From positions 2,852,001 to 2,916,000 of the forward strand of contig NZ_CP132942.1 of the NCBI RefSeq assembly GCF_040359615.1: a stretch of DNA of 64,000 bases, written 5' to 3'. Within the stretch, counting starts at the first letter, position 1. Each line of letters starts with the position of its first letter. Below, piece by piece: positions 26,713 to 34,979 of this stretch. Source of the stretch: Tunturibacter psychrotolerans (lineage in GTDB: Bacteria > Acidobacteriota > Terriglobia > Terriglobales > Acidobacteriaceae). The translations under genes and the position numbers were made by a program. The notes under the pieces are model-generated. The model made no database searches and was not told where the DNA came from. It saw only the letters and a program-made list of their open reading frames with translations.

Positions 26713-26982
26713 TAAGAAACGGGCCGGTTGATAGCGCGATCACTTGGAAAGAGTTCGCTTATTTATTTTTGATTTACTTCTGAAAATCGGAGTCGCAGAA
26801 CAAATGATTGAAATCAAATTGCGCGAAATCTTCAAACCAAATTGTACGATGGAGACAGTGTACGATCTGAGCAGGAATTTTACAGTTCAATAGATCGAAG
26901 ATGTTAAAATTCGACCACATCGAGACGATACCGATCTCGTTTGATCTAACCGAGTTTGGCACGGTCTGCAACTTCGTGATCT

Positions 26983-27912
26983 GTGCGTGAGGATTTTTAT
27001 TTGACACTCGATACCACGAAGTTTGGTCTGTCTTCTCAAGCCATCCGAGCGTGGCTGTTTTTCCTCAGACACGAAACCAAGTACACGAAGTTTTTCCTGA
27101 CGCGACTGCGCATCCGCAATGAGCGATCGACGGCTGCGGTGACCGCACCAGGTGGACCCGTAGTGTCGATGACCAGCTACGGCGAACGAATCCGCACCGC
27201 GCATTTAGCCTTGGAGTCGATTGCAGCAGGATCATTGCTGCCTTCAAGACTAATTCTGTGGATTGATCGAGCAGAAATGAATTTGGTTCAGACGCCAGAA
27301 CTCCAAAGACTGGTCAGCAGAGGTCTGGAAATTTGTGCTTGCGAAAACTTAGGTCCTTATAAAAAGTACTACCCCTATTTGCTATCGATGGACACGTTTC
27401 AACTCCCTCTCGCGACTGCCGATGACGATATGCTGTACTGCGACTGGTGGCTTGCTGGACTGGCTCGGTCCCATCGTGAGTATCCTGAAGCAGTCGGTTG
27501 TTATCGAGCACATATCGTGCGGCTCACAGATGGAGCGATCGCTCCCTATCAGACCTGGCGTCCATGCGGGACTGCCAATCCTAGTCCGCTTCACTTCGCG
27601 ACTGGCGGATCAGGGTGTATCTATCCGCCGTCGCTCCTACAAAATCTCAAGGCTGCGGGTACTAGGTTCATGCAGTTGTGTCCCAATGCAGACGACGTCT
27701 GGCTCCACGCTAACGCTCTGCGAGCCGGAAATCAGGTGCGACAAATCTGGAGCCAACCGCTGAGATTCCCCTTCGCTCCGGATACTCAAGGGAGCGGGCT
27801 GTATCATTCAAACGTCATTCTGGCTCGCAACGATGATCAGATTCGCAATACATATTCGGATAGAGATGTTGGTTTGCTAGAAGCCGCTATCGCACAGAGT
27901 CAAAAGCTTTAG
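26983..27912 (+). CDS. Putative glycosyltransferase, GT-A-like
   Basis: 309-residue protein resembling capsule and lipopolysaccharide cluster transferases. Diagnostic stretches are VVSMTSYGERIRTAHLALES, the LPSRLILWIDRAE strand, a helix with RGLEICACENLGPYKKYYP and the acidic ATADDDMLYCDWW site, which should bind metal and nucleotide-sugar. A conserved FATGGSGCIYPP loop and NADDVWLHANAL follow. The frame opens at GTG 26983; TTG 27001 is an alternative, and there is no strong ribosome binding site. The N-terminal 50 residues are less conserved in appearance. Sugar specificity is unknown; the role in exopolysaccharide assembly is inferred from its neighbours. Confidence 0.75.
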   Translation: MREDFYLTLDTTKFGLSSQAIRAWLFFLRHETKYTKFFLTRLRIRNERSTAAVTAPGGPVVSMTSYGERIRTAHLALESIAAGSLLPSRLILWIDRAEMNLVQTPELQRLVSRGLEICACENLGPYKKYYPYLLSMDTFQLPLATADDDMLYCDWWLAGLARSHREYPEAVGCYRAHIVRLTDGAIAPYQTWRPCGTANPSPLHFATGGSGCIYPPSLLQNLKAAGTRFMQLCPNADDVWLHANALRAGNQVRQIWSQPLRFPFAPDTQGSGLYHSNVILARNDDQIRNTYSDRDVGLLEAAIAQSQKL

Positions 27913-28268
27913 ACTCTTGCGGTCCCGTTGAACCACATCTTCAAGTACTCGTGAAGACTAACAGTCTAAGCAATTTCAGTGAATTCTTAACGTCCAACGG
28001 TAAATCTTTGGGGCGCAAAACTATAGCAAGACGGTTGGGAGACGTTTCCGCCAAAGAAATCATCTTACTTAGAGAATTTACTGGAGACATCGCAGGGTTA
28101 ATACTAGGATAGTGTAACCACTAACGAATGCTCGATTGCCAAATCGCTCGCTGAGTTGAACCAGTCTCTGGAAATGACAACGACTATACCGTAAAATCGA
28201 CCCTGTAAGGGTCGTTCACGTTCAGCCATTGCGGAAACGCCGCGAACCAATTTTGAGGACAATGCTCA
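27913..28268. other. 356-base leader region before the chain-length/export genes
   Basis: No open frame of interest. Contains a 17-base palindromic site at 28198-28214 (listed separately) and the GAGGA ribosome binding site at 28255-28259 for the Wzc-like gene. A promoter for the wzc-wza genes is expected here, but -10/-35 boxes could not be assigned with confidence. Confidence 0.5.
28198..28214. promoter_or_regulatory. Palindrome CGACCCT-GTA-AGGGTCG upstream of the BY-kinase gene
   Basis: Perfect 7-bp arms around a 3-base centre, about 55 bases before the start codon. It is a candidate operator or a small 5'-UTR hairpin. No second copy was seen upstream of other exopolysaccharide genes. Confidence 0.4.
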
Positions 28269-30548
28269 ATGTCAATGAACCCGCTTTTGCCTGACACGCG
28301 ATCTGGGGTGAAGGGAGTGGACCCCTACGGTGGTTTCGGCTCTACGATCCATAAAGAATTGTCAATGAGTGATGTCAGTCGTGTCCTGCGACGCCAACGC
28401 ACCTTTATTGTCTGGAGTGCTCTTATTGGGCTCGCGTTGGCGCTGTTAGTTTCGCTCATCATGACGCCCAAGTATCGTTCCTTGGCCCATGTGGAACTAA
28501 ACTCAGAAGGCAACAAATTGGGTCTGAGCGACTTTAGCCCGGATTCAGCTTCGGCCGCCGATGATCTCGGTACTAATCTATCCACGGTTAGCGAGATGCT
28601 GCGCAACGACTCAATTGCCCTTGAGGCCATTCGGCAGAACAATCTAGAAGCAGTAGAGCCTTACAAGACTCCGAAGACAGGTAAATTCGCAGCTGAGGCT
28701 AATCTCCCGCTGGCGGACGCACCTCAACGCCGGATCCTCGTCCTAAAGCGCTTCGAGTCCAATCTCAACGTCAAGGCCATCCCCGGCACGCGTCTGGTGC
28801 AAATCAGCTTCGATGATCGCGATCCAAAGCGTGCGGCAGCTGTGGTCAACTCGATGATTAGTATCTACATCTCCGATTACATTGGGCGGCACTATTCAAA
28901 TGCTGTCCAAGCCTCTGATTGGCTGCAGAAGCAACTGGCAGATCTCAAAGAGCAAGTTGAGAGGTCTAATCGCCAGGTTACAGACTTTGAAAAGGAGAAC
29001 GGCTTCTTTGGAATCGTCGGCTCGGGTTCGGATAACACTCAAAATCCGATGCTTCAAAAACTCGTGACCCTCAACCAATCTGTCGTACAGGCTGAGTCAG
29101 AGCGCATTCAGAAAGAGGCCATTGTTAAACTGTTGGAGACCCGCGACCCGGAATTAATCGTGGGACTCGGATCGAATCCGCAGGTTCTCAACGGAGTAGC
29201 CGGCACCGATCTCGCCGTGCTTCAAAGTCTGCGACTGCAGGAGGCGCAACTCAAGGCACAGTACTCCGATATGGAAAGCAAGTACGGTGCGCGCTATCCT
29301 ACGCTGGTTGAAACCAAAAGCCAGATGGCCTCCATTCAAAGCTCAATCGCCAAGGCGGTGGATAATCTCCGATCGCGAGCACAAAACGACTATTCGCTCG
29401 CGGCCAAGAACGAATCGATGCTGAAGCAGAGCTTCGATCAGCAGGTCACCGAAGCCAACAGACTCAACGACAAGGCTACTCAATTCCAACTACTCAACAA
29501 GGAAGCCGAAGCCAACCGGGCTCTCTACGAAGGTCTACGGACCAAGCTTCGCGAGGCTGAGGTTGCAGCCAGCGTCCGGGGTGCAAATATCACCGTTGTC
29601 GATCGCGCGTTGGTCATGCCGGAACCGAACTCACCTAACTACCCCATCAACCTCTCCATTGGACTTGCAGGTGGGTTGCTGATTGGGCTGGGCGCGGCCT
29701 TCTATCGCAACCGCGGCGACCAGACTCTTGAAAGCGTAGAGGCGATGGAAGCATTGTCGCCGGTCCCAGTGCTAGGGGCGGTACCTAGTCTGACTCGTCT
29801 CAAACAGGCATCTTCCAGAGGTCTAGGCAGTAGCGTGGGGCGGGTGATCAACGGTCATTCTCAGCGGATTGAGAGTGAAGACAAGTTATCTCTTGAAGCC
29901 TATCGCCAGATTCGCGCTTCGATCCTGATGAATACAGCGGGTGAGCCGCTCCGCACAATTCTCCTGACCAGCCCGTTGAATCGCGACGGCAAATCCAATT
30001 CCGTGATAGGGCTTGCAACCGCCTTTGCCTCGAGCGGCGCGCGCGTGCTTGCTCTTGATAGTGATCTCCGTCGCGCGGAAATAAGTGCACGCGCAGGAAA
30101 GAACACGGAGAGAGGCCTAAGCGATTTATTGGCAGAGGGAGGAAACCCCAACGATTGCGTCCGTCCTCACGATTCAGTCGCCAACCTTTTTCTGCTCCCC
30201 TCGGGAAGTTCGCTCGAGTCCCCACTTCTTTTAATTGAGTCGCCTCGTTTCAAGGAACTGCTGAACGAGCTCAAGAAGAGCTTCGACTTTATTCTGATCG
30301 ACTCGCCACCAGTCTCCTTCTTCGCCGATGTGAGTGTCATGGCGCCATTGATGGACGCGACCGTGCTCGTGGTACGAGCCGGAGTTACTCCGAAGCAGGC
30401 TTTTCAGCGCTCATGCCGCTCTCTAATCGACGCCCGTAGCAAGTTGCTCGGAGTGATCGTTAACGATCTGCCACTCGATTCGTCCAACTTCTATGGTTAT
30501 TACGGATATCGCGGAAAGGACTTTGCCCGCTCCTATGTCAAAAACTAG
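28269..30548 (+). CDS. Polysaccharide co-polymerase and tyrosine autokinase (Wzc-like BY-kinase)
   Basis: 759-residue inner-membrane protein that controls polymer chain length and export through cyclic autophosphorylation. A Wzz domain with a membrane helix at about residues 50-70 (FIVWSALIGLALALLVSLIM) is followed by a long periplasmic coiled coil (residues 200-440) and a second helix near 465-485 (INLSIGLAGGLLIGLGAAFY). The cytoplasmic kinase has Walker A TSPLNRDGKS (K575), Walker A' VLALDSDLRR and Walker B FILIDSPP (D678). A C-terminal tyrosine cluster (FYGYYGYRGKDF) supplies the phosphorylation sites. Its end overlaps the Wza-like gene by 14 bases. Confidence 0.95.
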   Translation: MSMNPLLPDTRSGVKGVDPYGGFGSTIHKELSMSDVSRVLRRQRTFIVWSALIGLALALLVSLIMTPKYRSLAHVELNSEGNKLGLSDFSPDSASAADDLGTNLSTVSEMLRNDSIALEAIRQNNLEAVEPYKTPKTGKFAAEANLPLADAPQRRILVLKRFESNLNVKAIPGTRLVQISFDDRDPKRAAAVVNSMISIYISDYIGRHYSNAVQASDWLQKQLADLKEQVERSNRQVTDFEKENGFFGIVGSGSDNTQNPMLQKLVTLNQSVVQAESERIQKEAIVKLLETRDPELIVGLGSNPQVLNGVAGTDLAVLQSLRLQEAQLKAQYSDMESKYGARYPTLVETKSQMASIQSSIAKAVDNLRSRAQNDYSLAAKNESMLKQSFDQQVTEANRLNDKATQFQLLNKEAEANRALYEGLRTKLREAEVAASVRGANITVVDRALVMPEPNSPNYPINLSIGLAGGLLIGLGAAFYRNRGDQTLESVEAMEALSPVPVLGAVPSLTRLKQASSRGLGSSVGRVINGHSQRIESEDKLSLEAYRQIRASILMNTAGEPLRTILLTSPLNRDGKSNSVIGLATAFASSGARVLALDSDLRRAEISARAGKNTERGLSDLLAEGGNPNDCVRPHDSVANLFLLPSGSSLESPLLLIESPRFKELLNELKKSFDFILIDSPPVSFFADVSVMAPLMDATVLVVRAGVTPKQAFQRSCRSLIDARSKLLGVIVNDLPLDSSNFYGYYGYRGKDFARSYVKN

Positions 30549-31572
30549 CGTTTCCCTCCGTATAGCTTTTACCTTATCGCTGGTGCTGGCCGCAGCAGGA
30601 AACCTAACTCTGGCCAAAGCACAAACGCCCTCGCTGATTCCACAGCAGCAGCAGGGGCCCTTGCCCAACGTACAGCCCGCGGCCGGTGGGAGGCAGTTCG
30701 GCGCGGGCGCAGCTCCCGCCGCTGGCGGAATCGTTTCCGCTCCACCCAACTTGGAAAAGTTGCCCATCGAGCCTGGATTCCTGCTTCAGATTTCTGTATT
30801 CAACGAGCCGCAACTCAGCCAGGAGGTGCGAGTCGCTGAGAATGGCGATATAAACCTTTCCTTGGCTGGTCACGTGCACGTTCAAGGTATGCATGAATCT
30901 GAAGCTGAGGAAGCGATTGAGGCGGCATATAAAAAGTCTGAAATGCTGAAAAGTCCTCAAGTCGCAATCTCGATCGTTCAATATATTTCACCCAAAGTCG
31001 CGATTCTGGGCGAGGTACAAGCGCCCGGAAGCTATGAACTGATCTCGCCCACTGATTTGCTCACAGCTATCACCATGGCGGGAGGTGCCACCATCGATGC
31101 CGGAAATCGGATCATTCTCCGGCACGCGGCTACTCACGACGAAGAGGTTGTCAAATTCGCTCATAGCGGCGACACCAGTAATCTCAGAAGGTTCACGGTG
31201 AGCGCCGGCGATACCATCGTAGTAAATCGCGCTGGGATCGTATATGTACTGGGCGCCGTCAATCGGCCCGGCGGTTATGTCATGCAGCCCGATGGTTCTA
31301 TGAACGTGATTCAGGCGCTCGCTCTTGCGCTTGATACGAACTACTACGCCTCTCTCAGCGGTATTCGCATCATACGGAAGACCGACGACGGGCTGGTCAG
31401 CATACCCGTAAACTACAAATCCATCGTTGAAGGCAAAGCCTTTCCTAAACCTCTCGAACCAGACGATATCGTCTATATCCCAAACAGCAAAACCAAGCTC
31501 ACGTTGGGAACCACGAAGCAACTCGCCTTTCAGGCTTCGAACGCCCTTATCTACACAGGCGTAGCGCGCTAA
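30535..31572 (+). CDS. Polysaccharide export protein (Wza-like, SLBB domains)
   Basis: 345-residue periplasmic/outer-membrane export component. After a signal peptide (MSKTSVSLRIAFTLSLVLAAAG...AKAQ) and a Gln/Pro/Gly-rich linker comes the polysaccharide export domain (PGFLLQISVFNEPQLSQEVRV, ISLAGHV region) and two SLBB domains beginning at VAILGEVQAPGSYEL and VYVLGAVNRPGGYVM. No lipobox cysteine is visible, so it may lack the acyl anchor of E. coli Wza. ATG 30535 overlaps the kinase gene by 14 bases; the ATG at 30493 would add 14 residues that disrupt the signal peptide. An intrinsic terminator follows at 31574-31598. Confidence 0.93.
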   Translation: MSKTSVSLRIAFTLSLVLAAAGNLTLAKAQTPSLIPQQQQGPLPNVQPAAGGRQFGAGAAPAAGGIVSAPPNLEKLPIEPGFLLQISVFNEPQLSQEVRVAENGDINLSLAGHVHVQGMHESEAEEAIEAAYKKSEMLKSPQVAISIVQYISPKVAILGEVQAPGSYELISPTDLLTAITMAGGATIDAGNRIILRHAATHDEEVVKFAHSGDTSNLRRFTVSAGDTIVVNRAGIVYVLGAVNRPGGYVMQPDGSMNVIQALALALDTNYYASLSGIRIIRKTDDGLVSIPVNYKSIVEGKAFPKPLEPDDIVYIPNSKTKLTLGTTKQLAFQASNALIYTGVAR

Positions 31573-31573
31573 C

Positions 31574-31598
31574 AACGGGTTTGCCAAAGCCCGTTTTT
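31574..31598 (+). terminator. Intrinsic terminator between export and polymerase genes
   Basis: AACGGGTTT (31574-31582) pairs with AAGCCCGTT (31587-31595) across the loop GCCA, with one G-T wobble; the T run extends to 31598. It starts one base after the Wza-like stop codon, so the polymerase gene is either separately transcribed or expressed by read-through. Confidence 0.7.
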
Positions 31599-31633
31599 GT
31601 GTGCGCTGAGATTGCGGGTTCGAAAAGGACGGT

Positions 31634-33025
31634 ATGTATCGGTTCTGGTTAAAAATGCTTGCGGGCCTGCTCTTCGGGTACATGCTTCTGGACCGCGGTT
31701 TCGCGCATTTTGGTGTGCCACCGGTCTATGTGGGGGAGTTGGTCCTTCTTCCTGGCATTCTGATGGCTTTAGTTCCGGGCGCAATCATGCCTGCTCTGCG
31801 TACGCCGCTGGGGCTGCTCTACGTAGTCTTTGCCCTGTTCAATCTGGGTTGTGCGTTGCCGTATCTGGGTCGATATGGCGTAGACACGGTACGCGATTCT
31901 GCGATCTGGATCTACGGGATCTTTTTTTTGCTTGCGTCAAGCCTGCTCATTCGACGGCCGAAGATGTTGATGCGCATTCCGATAACATACGGGCGCTTTC
32001 TCGTGTGGTACACCCCCATGCTCTGCGCTCTGATGATGGCCCGGTTTTTGCTTCACGCCGATGACGAAACCGAAGGGGGAACCCGTTTATTCTCCATCAA
32101 AATGGGAGACATGGGAGCACACCTGGCCGGTGTTTTTGCCTTTCTTCTTCTTTCGCTCGATCTGCTCTGGCAGCGAAGCGATGCGAAGCCACGCGCTTCC
32201 GTGCGCTATTTGATAACCGCGACCGGAGCTCTGGCTGCATTCGTCTTTGTCTCTTCGGTTAACCGTGGCGGCATGCTCTCGGTCATGATAGCCGTGTTTT
32301 TTGTAGCCCTTCTCGCGCGCAAGATTAGTTGGGGACGCGCTGGAATCGTTCTCGGTATCGCAGTGGTCGGGGTCCTCATCATTTTTGGAGCCGCCGGAGC
32401 TAAAGTGCACATCAGTGCAGCCCGAACGCTATCGCTTGATCAGATCGAGACCAATATAAGTAGTGTGTTCAACCCACAAGGATCAAGCAATACTGCCACA
32501 AGCAATACGGCGAAATGGCGACTGGATTGGTGGAAGAAGATCGTCGGATACACTTTTGGCGGCTCCTACTTCTGGACAGGTAAGGGGTATGGAGTGAATC
32601 TAGCCGATTCCGACGGTTTTCAACTTGGCAAAGAGGATGTTCTGCGCGCGCCGCATAATTCGAGTATGACGCTTCTGGCTCGGTCGGGCGTGCCCGGCTT
32701 TACGCTCTGGGTGGCGTTGCTGCTCACTTTCGCATTTCAAATGATCAGACTAGTCCTTCACGCCCAAAGGCATGATCGTCCCGTATGGTCCCGCATCGCG
32801 CTTTGGTGCTTCGTCTATTGGCTTGCGATGATAGTCGATTCCTGCTTCGACGTTGCTCTCGAAGGTCCACAACTCGGAATTTGGTTTTGGTCACTCACGG
32901 GGTTTGGAGTAGCTCTGCAAACTGTTTATAAAGAACGCTTCGCCTACCCGGAACATATTCGAGTCGCCAACTTCGCGCCAGACAATGACTGGTCGCGAGT
33001 TCCGACTCAGCCCTTGGCACAATAG
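31634..33025 (+). CDS. Wzy/O-antigen-ligase-like polysaccharide polymerase
   Basis: 463-residue integral membrane protein with about ten to twelve hydrophobic helices and a large extracytoplasmic loop (about residues 260-350) containing WWKKIVGYTFGGSYFWTGKGYG and an APHNSSMTLLARSGVPGFTLW segment. This H-N-x(n)-G arrangement is characteristic of O-antigen ligase and polymerase families. It should join lipid-linked repeat units into polymer on the periplasmic side. AAGGA six bases before the ATG supports the start. It follows the kinase and export genes and precedes two beta-helix protein genes, matching the usual Wzx/Wzy locus grouping. Confidence 0.85.
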   Translation: MYRFWLKMLAGLLFGYMLLDRGFAHFGVPPVYVGELVLLPGILMALVPGAIMPALRTPLGLLYVVFALFNLGCALPYLGRYGVDTVRDSAIWIYGIFFLLASSLLIRRPKMLMRIPITYGRFLVWYTPMLCALMMARFLLHADDETEGGTRLFSIKMGDMGAHLAGVFAFLLLSLDLLWQRSDAKPRASVRYLITATGALAAFVFVSSVNRGGMLSVMIAVFFVALLARKISWGRAGIVLGIAVVGVLIIFGAAGAKVHISAARTLSLDQIETNISSVFNPQGSSNTATSNTAKWRLDWWKKIVGYTFGGSYFWTGKGYGVNLADSDGFQLGKEDVLRAPHNSSMTLLARSGVPGFTLWVALLLTFAFQMIRLVLHAQRHDRPVWSRIALWCFVYWLAMIVDSCFDVALEGPQLGIWFWSLTGFGVALQTVYKERFAYPEHIRVANFAPDNDWSRVPTQPLAQ

Positions 33026-33128
33026 GCCGGCCACTATCGCAAACTGAAGATCCTCGCTAACTTAGCGCTCAATTGGATCTTGGGTGCCAGCGGGTATAAG
33101 CCTGAAGTAGAACAATTACGATAGGAAC

Positions 33129-34628
33129 ATGATGCAAATTTGTAGAGAAAAGCAGCTCATCTTTCATCTTCAACAAGCGACCGTGGCGCCTCTACAGCAG
33201 ACCCTCCGGACTGGCGTTTGCGCGTTATTGGCGGTCTTGATGCTATTTGTCATCGCGCCGCTACAAGCGCAAAACGTGGTTCTTTCACCCGGAGCGGATG
33301 TCGCTGCCCGGGTCGCTGCGGCCCCCCCGGGCACAAAGTTTGTCTTTTCACCGGGCATCTACGTCGCTCAGCAAATCAATCCGAAAGATGGTGACAGCTT
33401 TACCGGAGAAGGGAAGGCAATCCTCGATGGTGCTGAGCCCATAAGCTTTACCTCTTCTGGCAATCTTTGGTCTGCACCTGTGGGTCTCATCACTATCGGG
33501 AAGATCCGCTGCATGCCCGATCACCCACTTTGCAATATCCAGCGTGACTTATACCTTGATAACGACATACTGACGCCGATCGCAGATCCTACCGTTCTGA
33601 ATGCGCACACGTGGTTTTATGACCAAACCAACGGGCGTGCAGTCATAAACTTCAATCCTGCAGGTCACAAACTCGAAATTTCCACTGTCAAGTTCGCGTT
33701 CAACAATACCGGGCGAAATGTAACCATTACGCATCTCATCGTTGAAAAATACGCGTCTCCACCCCAATTTGGAGCCATTGGCGGCCAGGGTCCCCTTACT
33801 AATGGCCAGGGCGGTGCACAGGGATGGACCGTAACCGACACGGAAGTTCGACTGTCACACGGAACAGGTATTCAGCTTTCCGACCATGCCACTATCGAAA
33901 AATGTAACGTACATCACAACGGACAAAAAGGAATTGGTGCGCGCGGACTCGACGTGCTGGTTGAAAACTCGGAGATTGCATTCAATAACTACGCCGGTTA
34001 CGATCCGGGTTGGGAGGCAGGTGGAACCAAATTTGCTCGCACAACGAACCTCAGAGTGCTCAATAACTACGTTCACGATAATGTAGGAAGTGGCTTATGG
34101 ACCGACATTGATAATAAAAACACGACGTATCGTTTGAACCGCGTTGACAATAATGCCGGCAGTGGAATTCAACACGAAATAAGCTACGACGCCGTGATCG
34201 AAAACAACACTCTGCGATGGAATGGAGTTCCGCCGCGCATCTCGCTTTGGCAGGCCCAAATCAGCGTCCAAAACTCGAGCAATGTCATTGTCCGAGACAA
34301 CGTTGTGATAGTGCCGCCTAGCGCTGGTAATGGAATCGTTGTCATCAATCAAGAGCGGGGAACGGGTGATCTAGGCACCAGGTTGGCGGTCAATAACCAG
34401 ATCCGTCACAACACCATCACTTTTGAGGGCACAGGTGGCGCCAGCGGTCTGATGGATTCTCTGGGCACGGCCGCAAACAATATCTTTGACGACAACATCT
34501 ATATTTTTAAGGTTGGCGGGCAGCATTTTGAGTGGCACGGGAAGAAAAGCTGGGAACAGTATCGTGCGCTTGGAAATGATCCAAGCAGCCGCATCGTAGA
34601 CGCCTCCGGAAAACCAATTAAGCCTTGA
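33129..34628 (+). CDS. Secreted right-handed parallel beta-helix protein (paralogue A)
   Basis: 499-residue exported protein. A signal peptide (LLAVLMLFVIAPLQAQ, ending near residue 48) is followed by an N-terminal domain with FVFSPGIYVAQQI and ILDGAEPISF, and then beta-helix coils rich in Asn and Gly (VHHNGQKGIGARGLDVLVENSEI, NNYVHDNVGSGLW, RVDNNAGSGIQHEISYDAVIENN, SSNVIVRDN). Such NosD/pectate-lyase-like helices are polysaccharide lyases, hydrolases or C5-epimerases; catalytic residues cannot be assigned here. TAGGA precedes the ATG. It is a paralogue of the next gene. A role in trimming or modifying the exported polymer is inferred from position beside the Wzy-like gene. Confidence 0.85.
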   Translation: MMQICREKQLIFHLQQATVAPLQQTLRTGVCALLAVLMLFVIAPLQAQNVVLSPGADVAARVAAAPPGTKFVFSPGIYVAQQINPKDGDSFTGEGKAILDGAEPISFTSSGNLWSAPVGLITIGKIRCMPDHPLCNIQRDLYLDNDILTPIADPTVLNAHTWFYDQTNGRAVINFNPAGHKLEISTVKFAFNNTGRNVTITHLIVEKYASPPQFGAIGGQGPLTNGQGGAQGWTVTDTEVRLSHGTGIQLSDHATIEKCNVHHNGQKGIGARGLDVLVENSEIAFNNYAGYDPGWEAGGTKFARTTNLRVLNNYVHDNVGSGLWTDIDNKNTTYRLNRVDNNAGSGIQHEISYDAVIENNTLRWNGVPPRISLWQAQISVQNSSNVIVRDNVVIVPPSAGNGIVVINQERGTGDLGTRLAVNNQIRHNTITFEGTGGASGLMDSLGTAANNIFDDNIYIFKVGGQHFEWHGKKSWEQYRALGNDPSSRIVDASGKPIKP

Positions 34629-34979
34629 GCGAGCGGGTCGAAGTTGCAACCTCTTCAATCCGTTTGCAAAGTTCTGCTTATTGACTCATCCGCTGTTTCG
34701 ATCCAGGATTCAACGCAAGATCATATTCATGCGGCATCGGAAACAATGTGTCGAGTATCCGATCCAACTTCATGATTCATCATGGCGCAACAAGCATGTT
34801 GCAAATATTTGCACGTTCGACGCCTATTTTTGATAAAGTGAATCATCGAAGATCTAGCTGCTGACTCACAGCACATTTTTAGTTGCCACGGAAATGCTTG
34901 TTTGTGGCTGAATCACTGTCGTCCTGCTCTGTCGAGATTCTCTCCAACTCATCTTTTGACACTTAGCAGGAGTATCCAC
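34629..34979. other. 351-base gap between the two beta-helix genes
   Basis: No convincing coding frame. Includes the palindrome at 34800-34813 and an AT-rich TTTTTGATAAAG stretch at about 34827-34838 that could hold a promoter for paralogue B. The ribosome binding site AGGAG lies about nine bases before the next start codon. Confidence 0.5.
34800..34813. promoter_or_regulatory. 14-bp perfect palindrome TGCAAATATTTGCA
   Basis: Uninterrupted palindrome about 167 bases upstream of beta-helix paralogue B and about 15 bases upstream of an AT-rich possible -10 region. The shape fits a dimeric transcription factor site. No identical copy was seen elsewhere in the exopolysaccharide locus. Confidence 0.45.

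Noticed and set aside
26956..26970. TTGGCACGGTCTGCA string resembling a sigma-54 promoter upstream of the glycosyltransferase gene at 26983
   Set aside because: The GG and GC elements are two bases too close (10 instead of 12) for a -24/-12 promoter.
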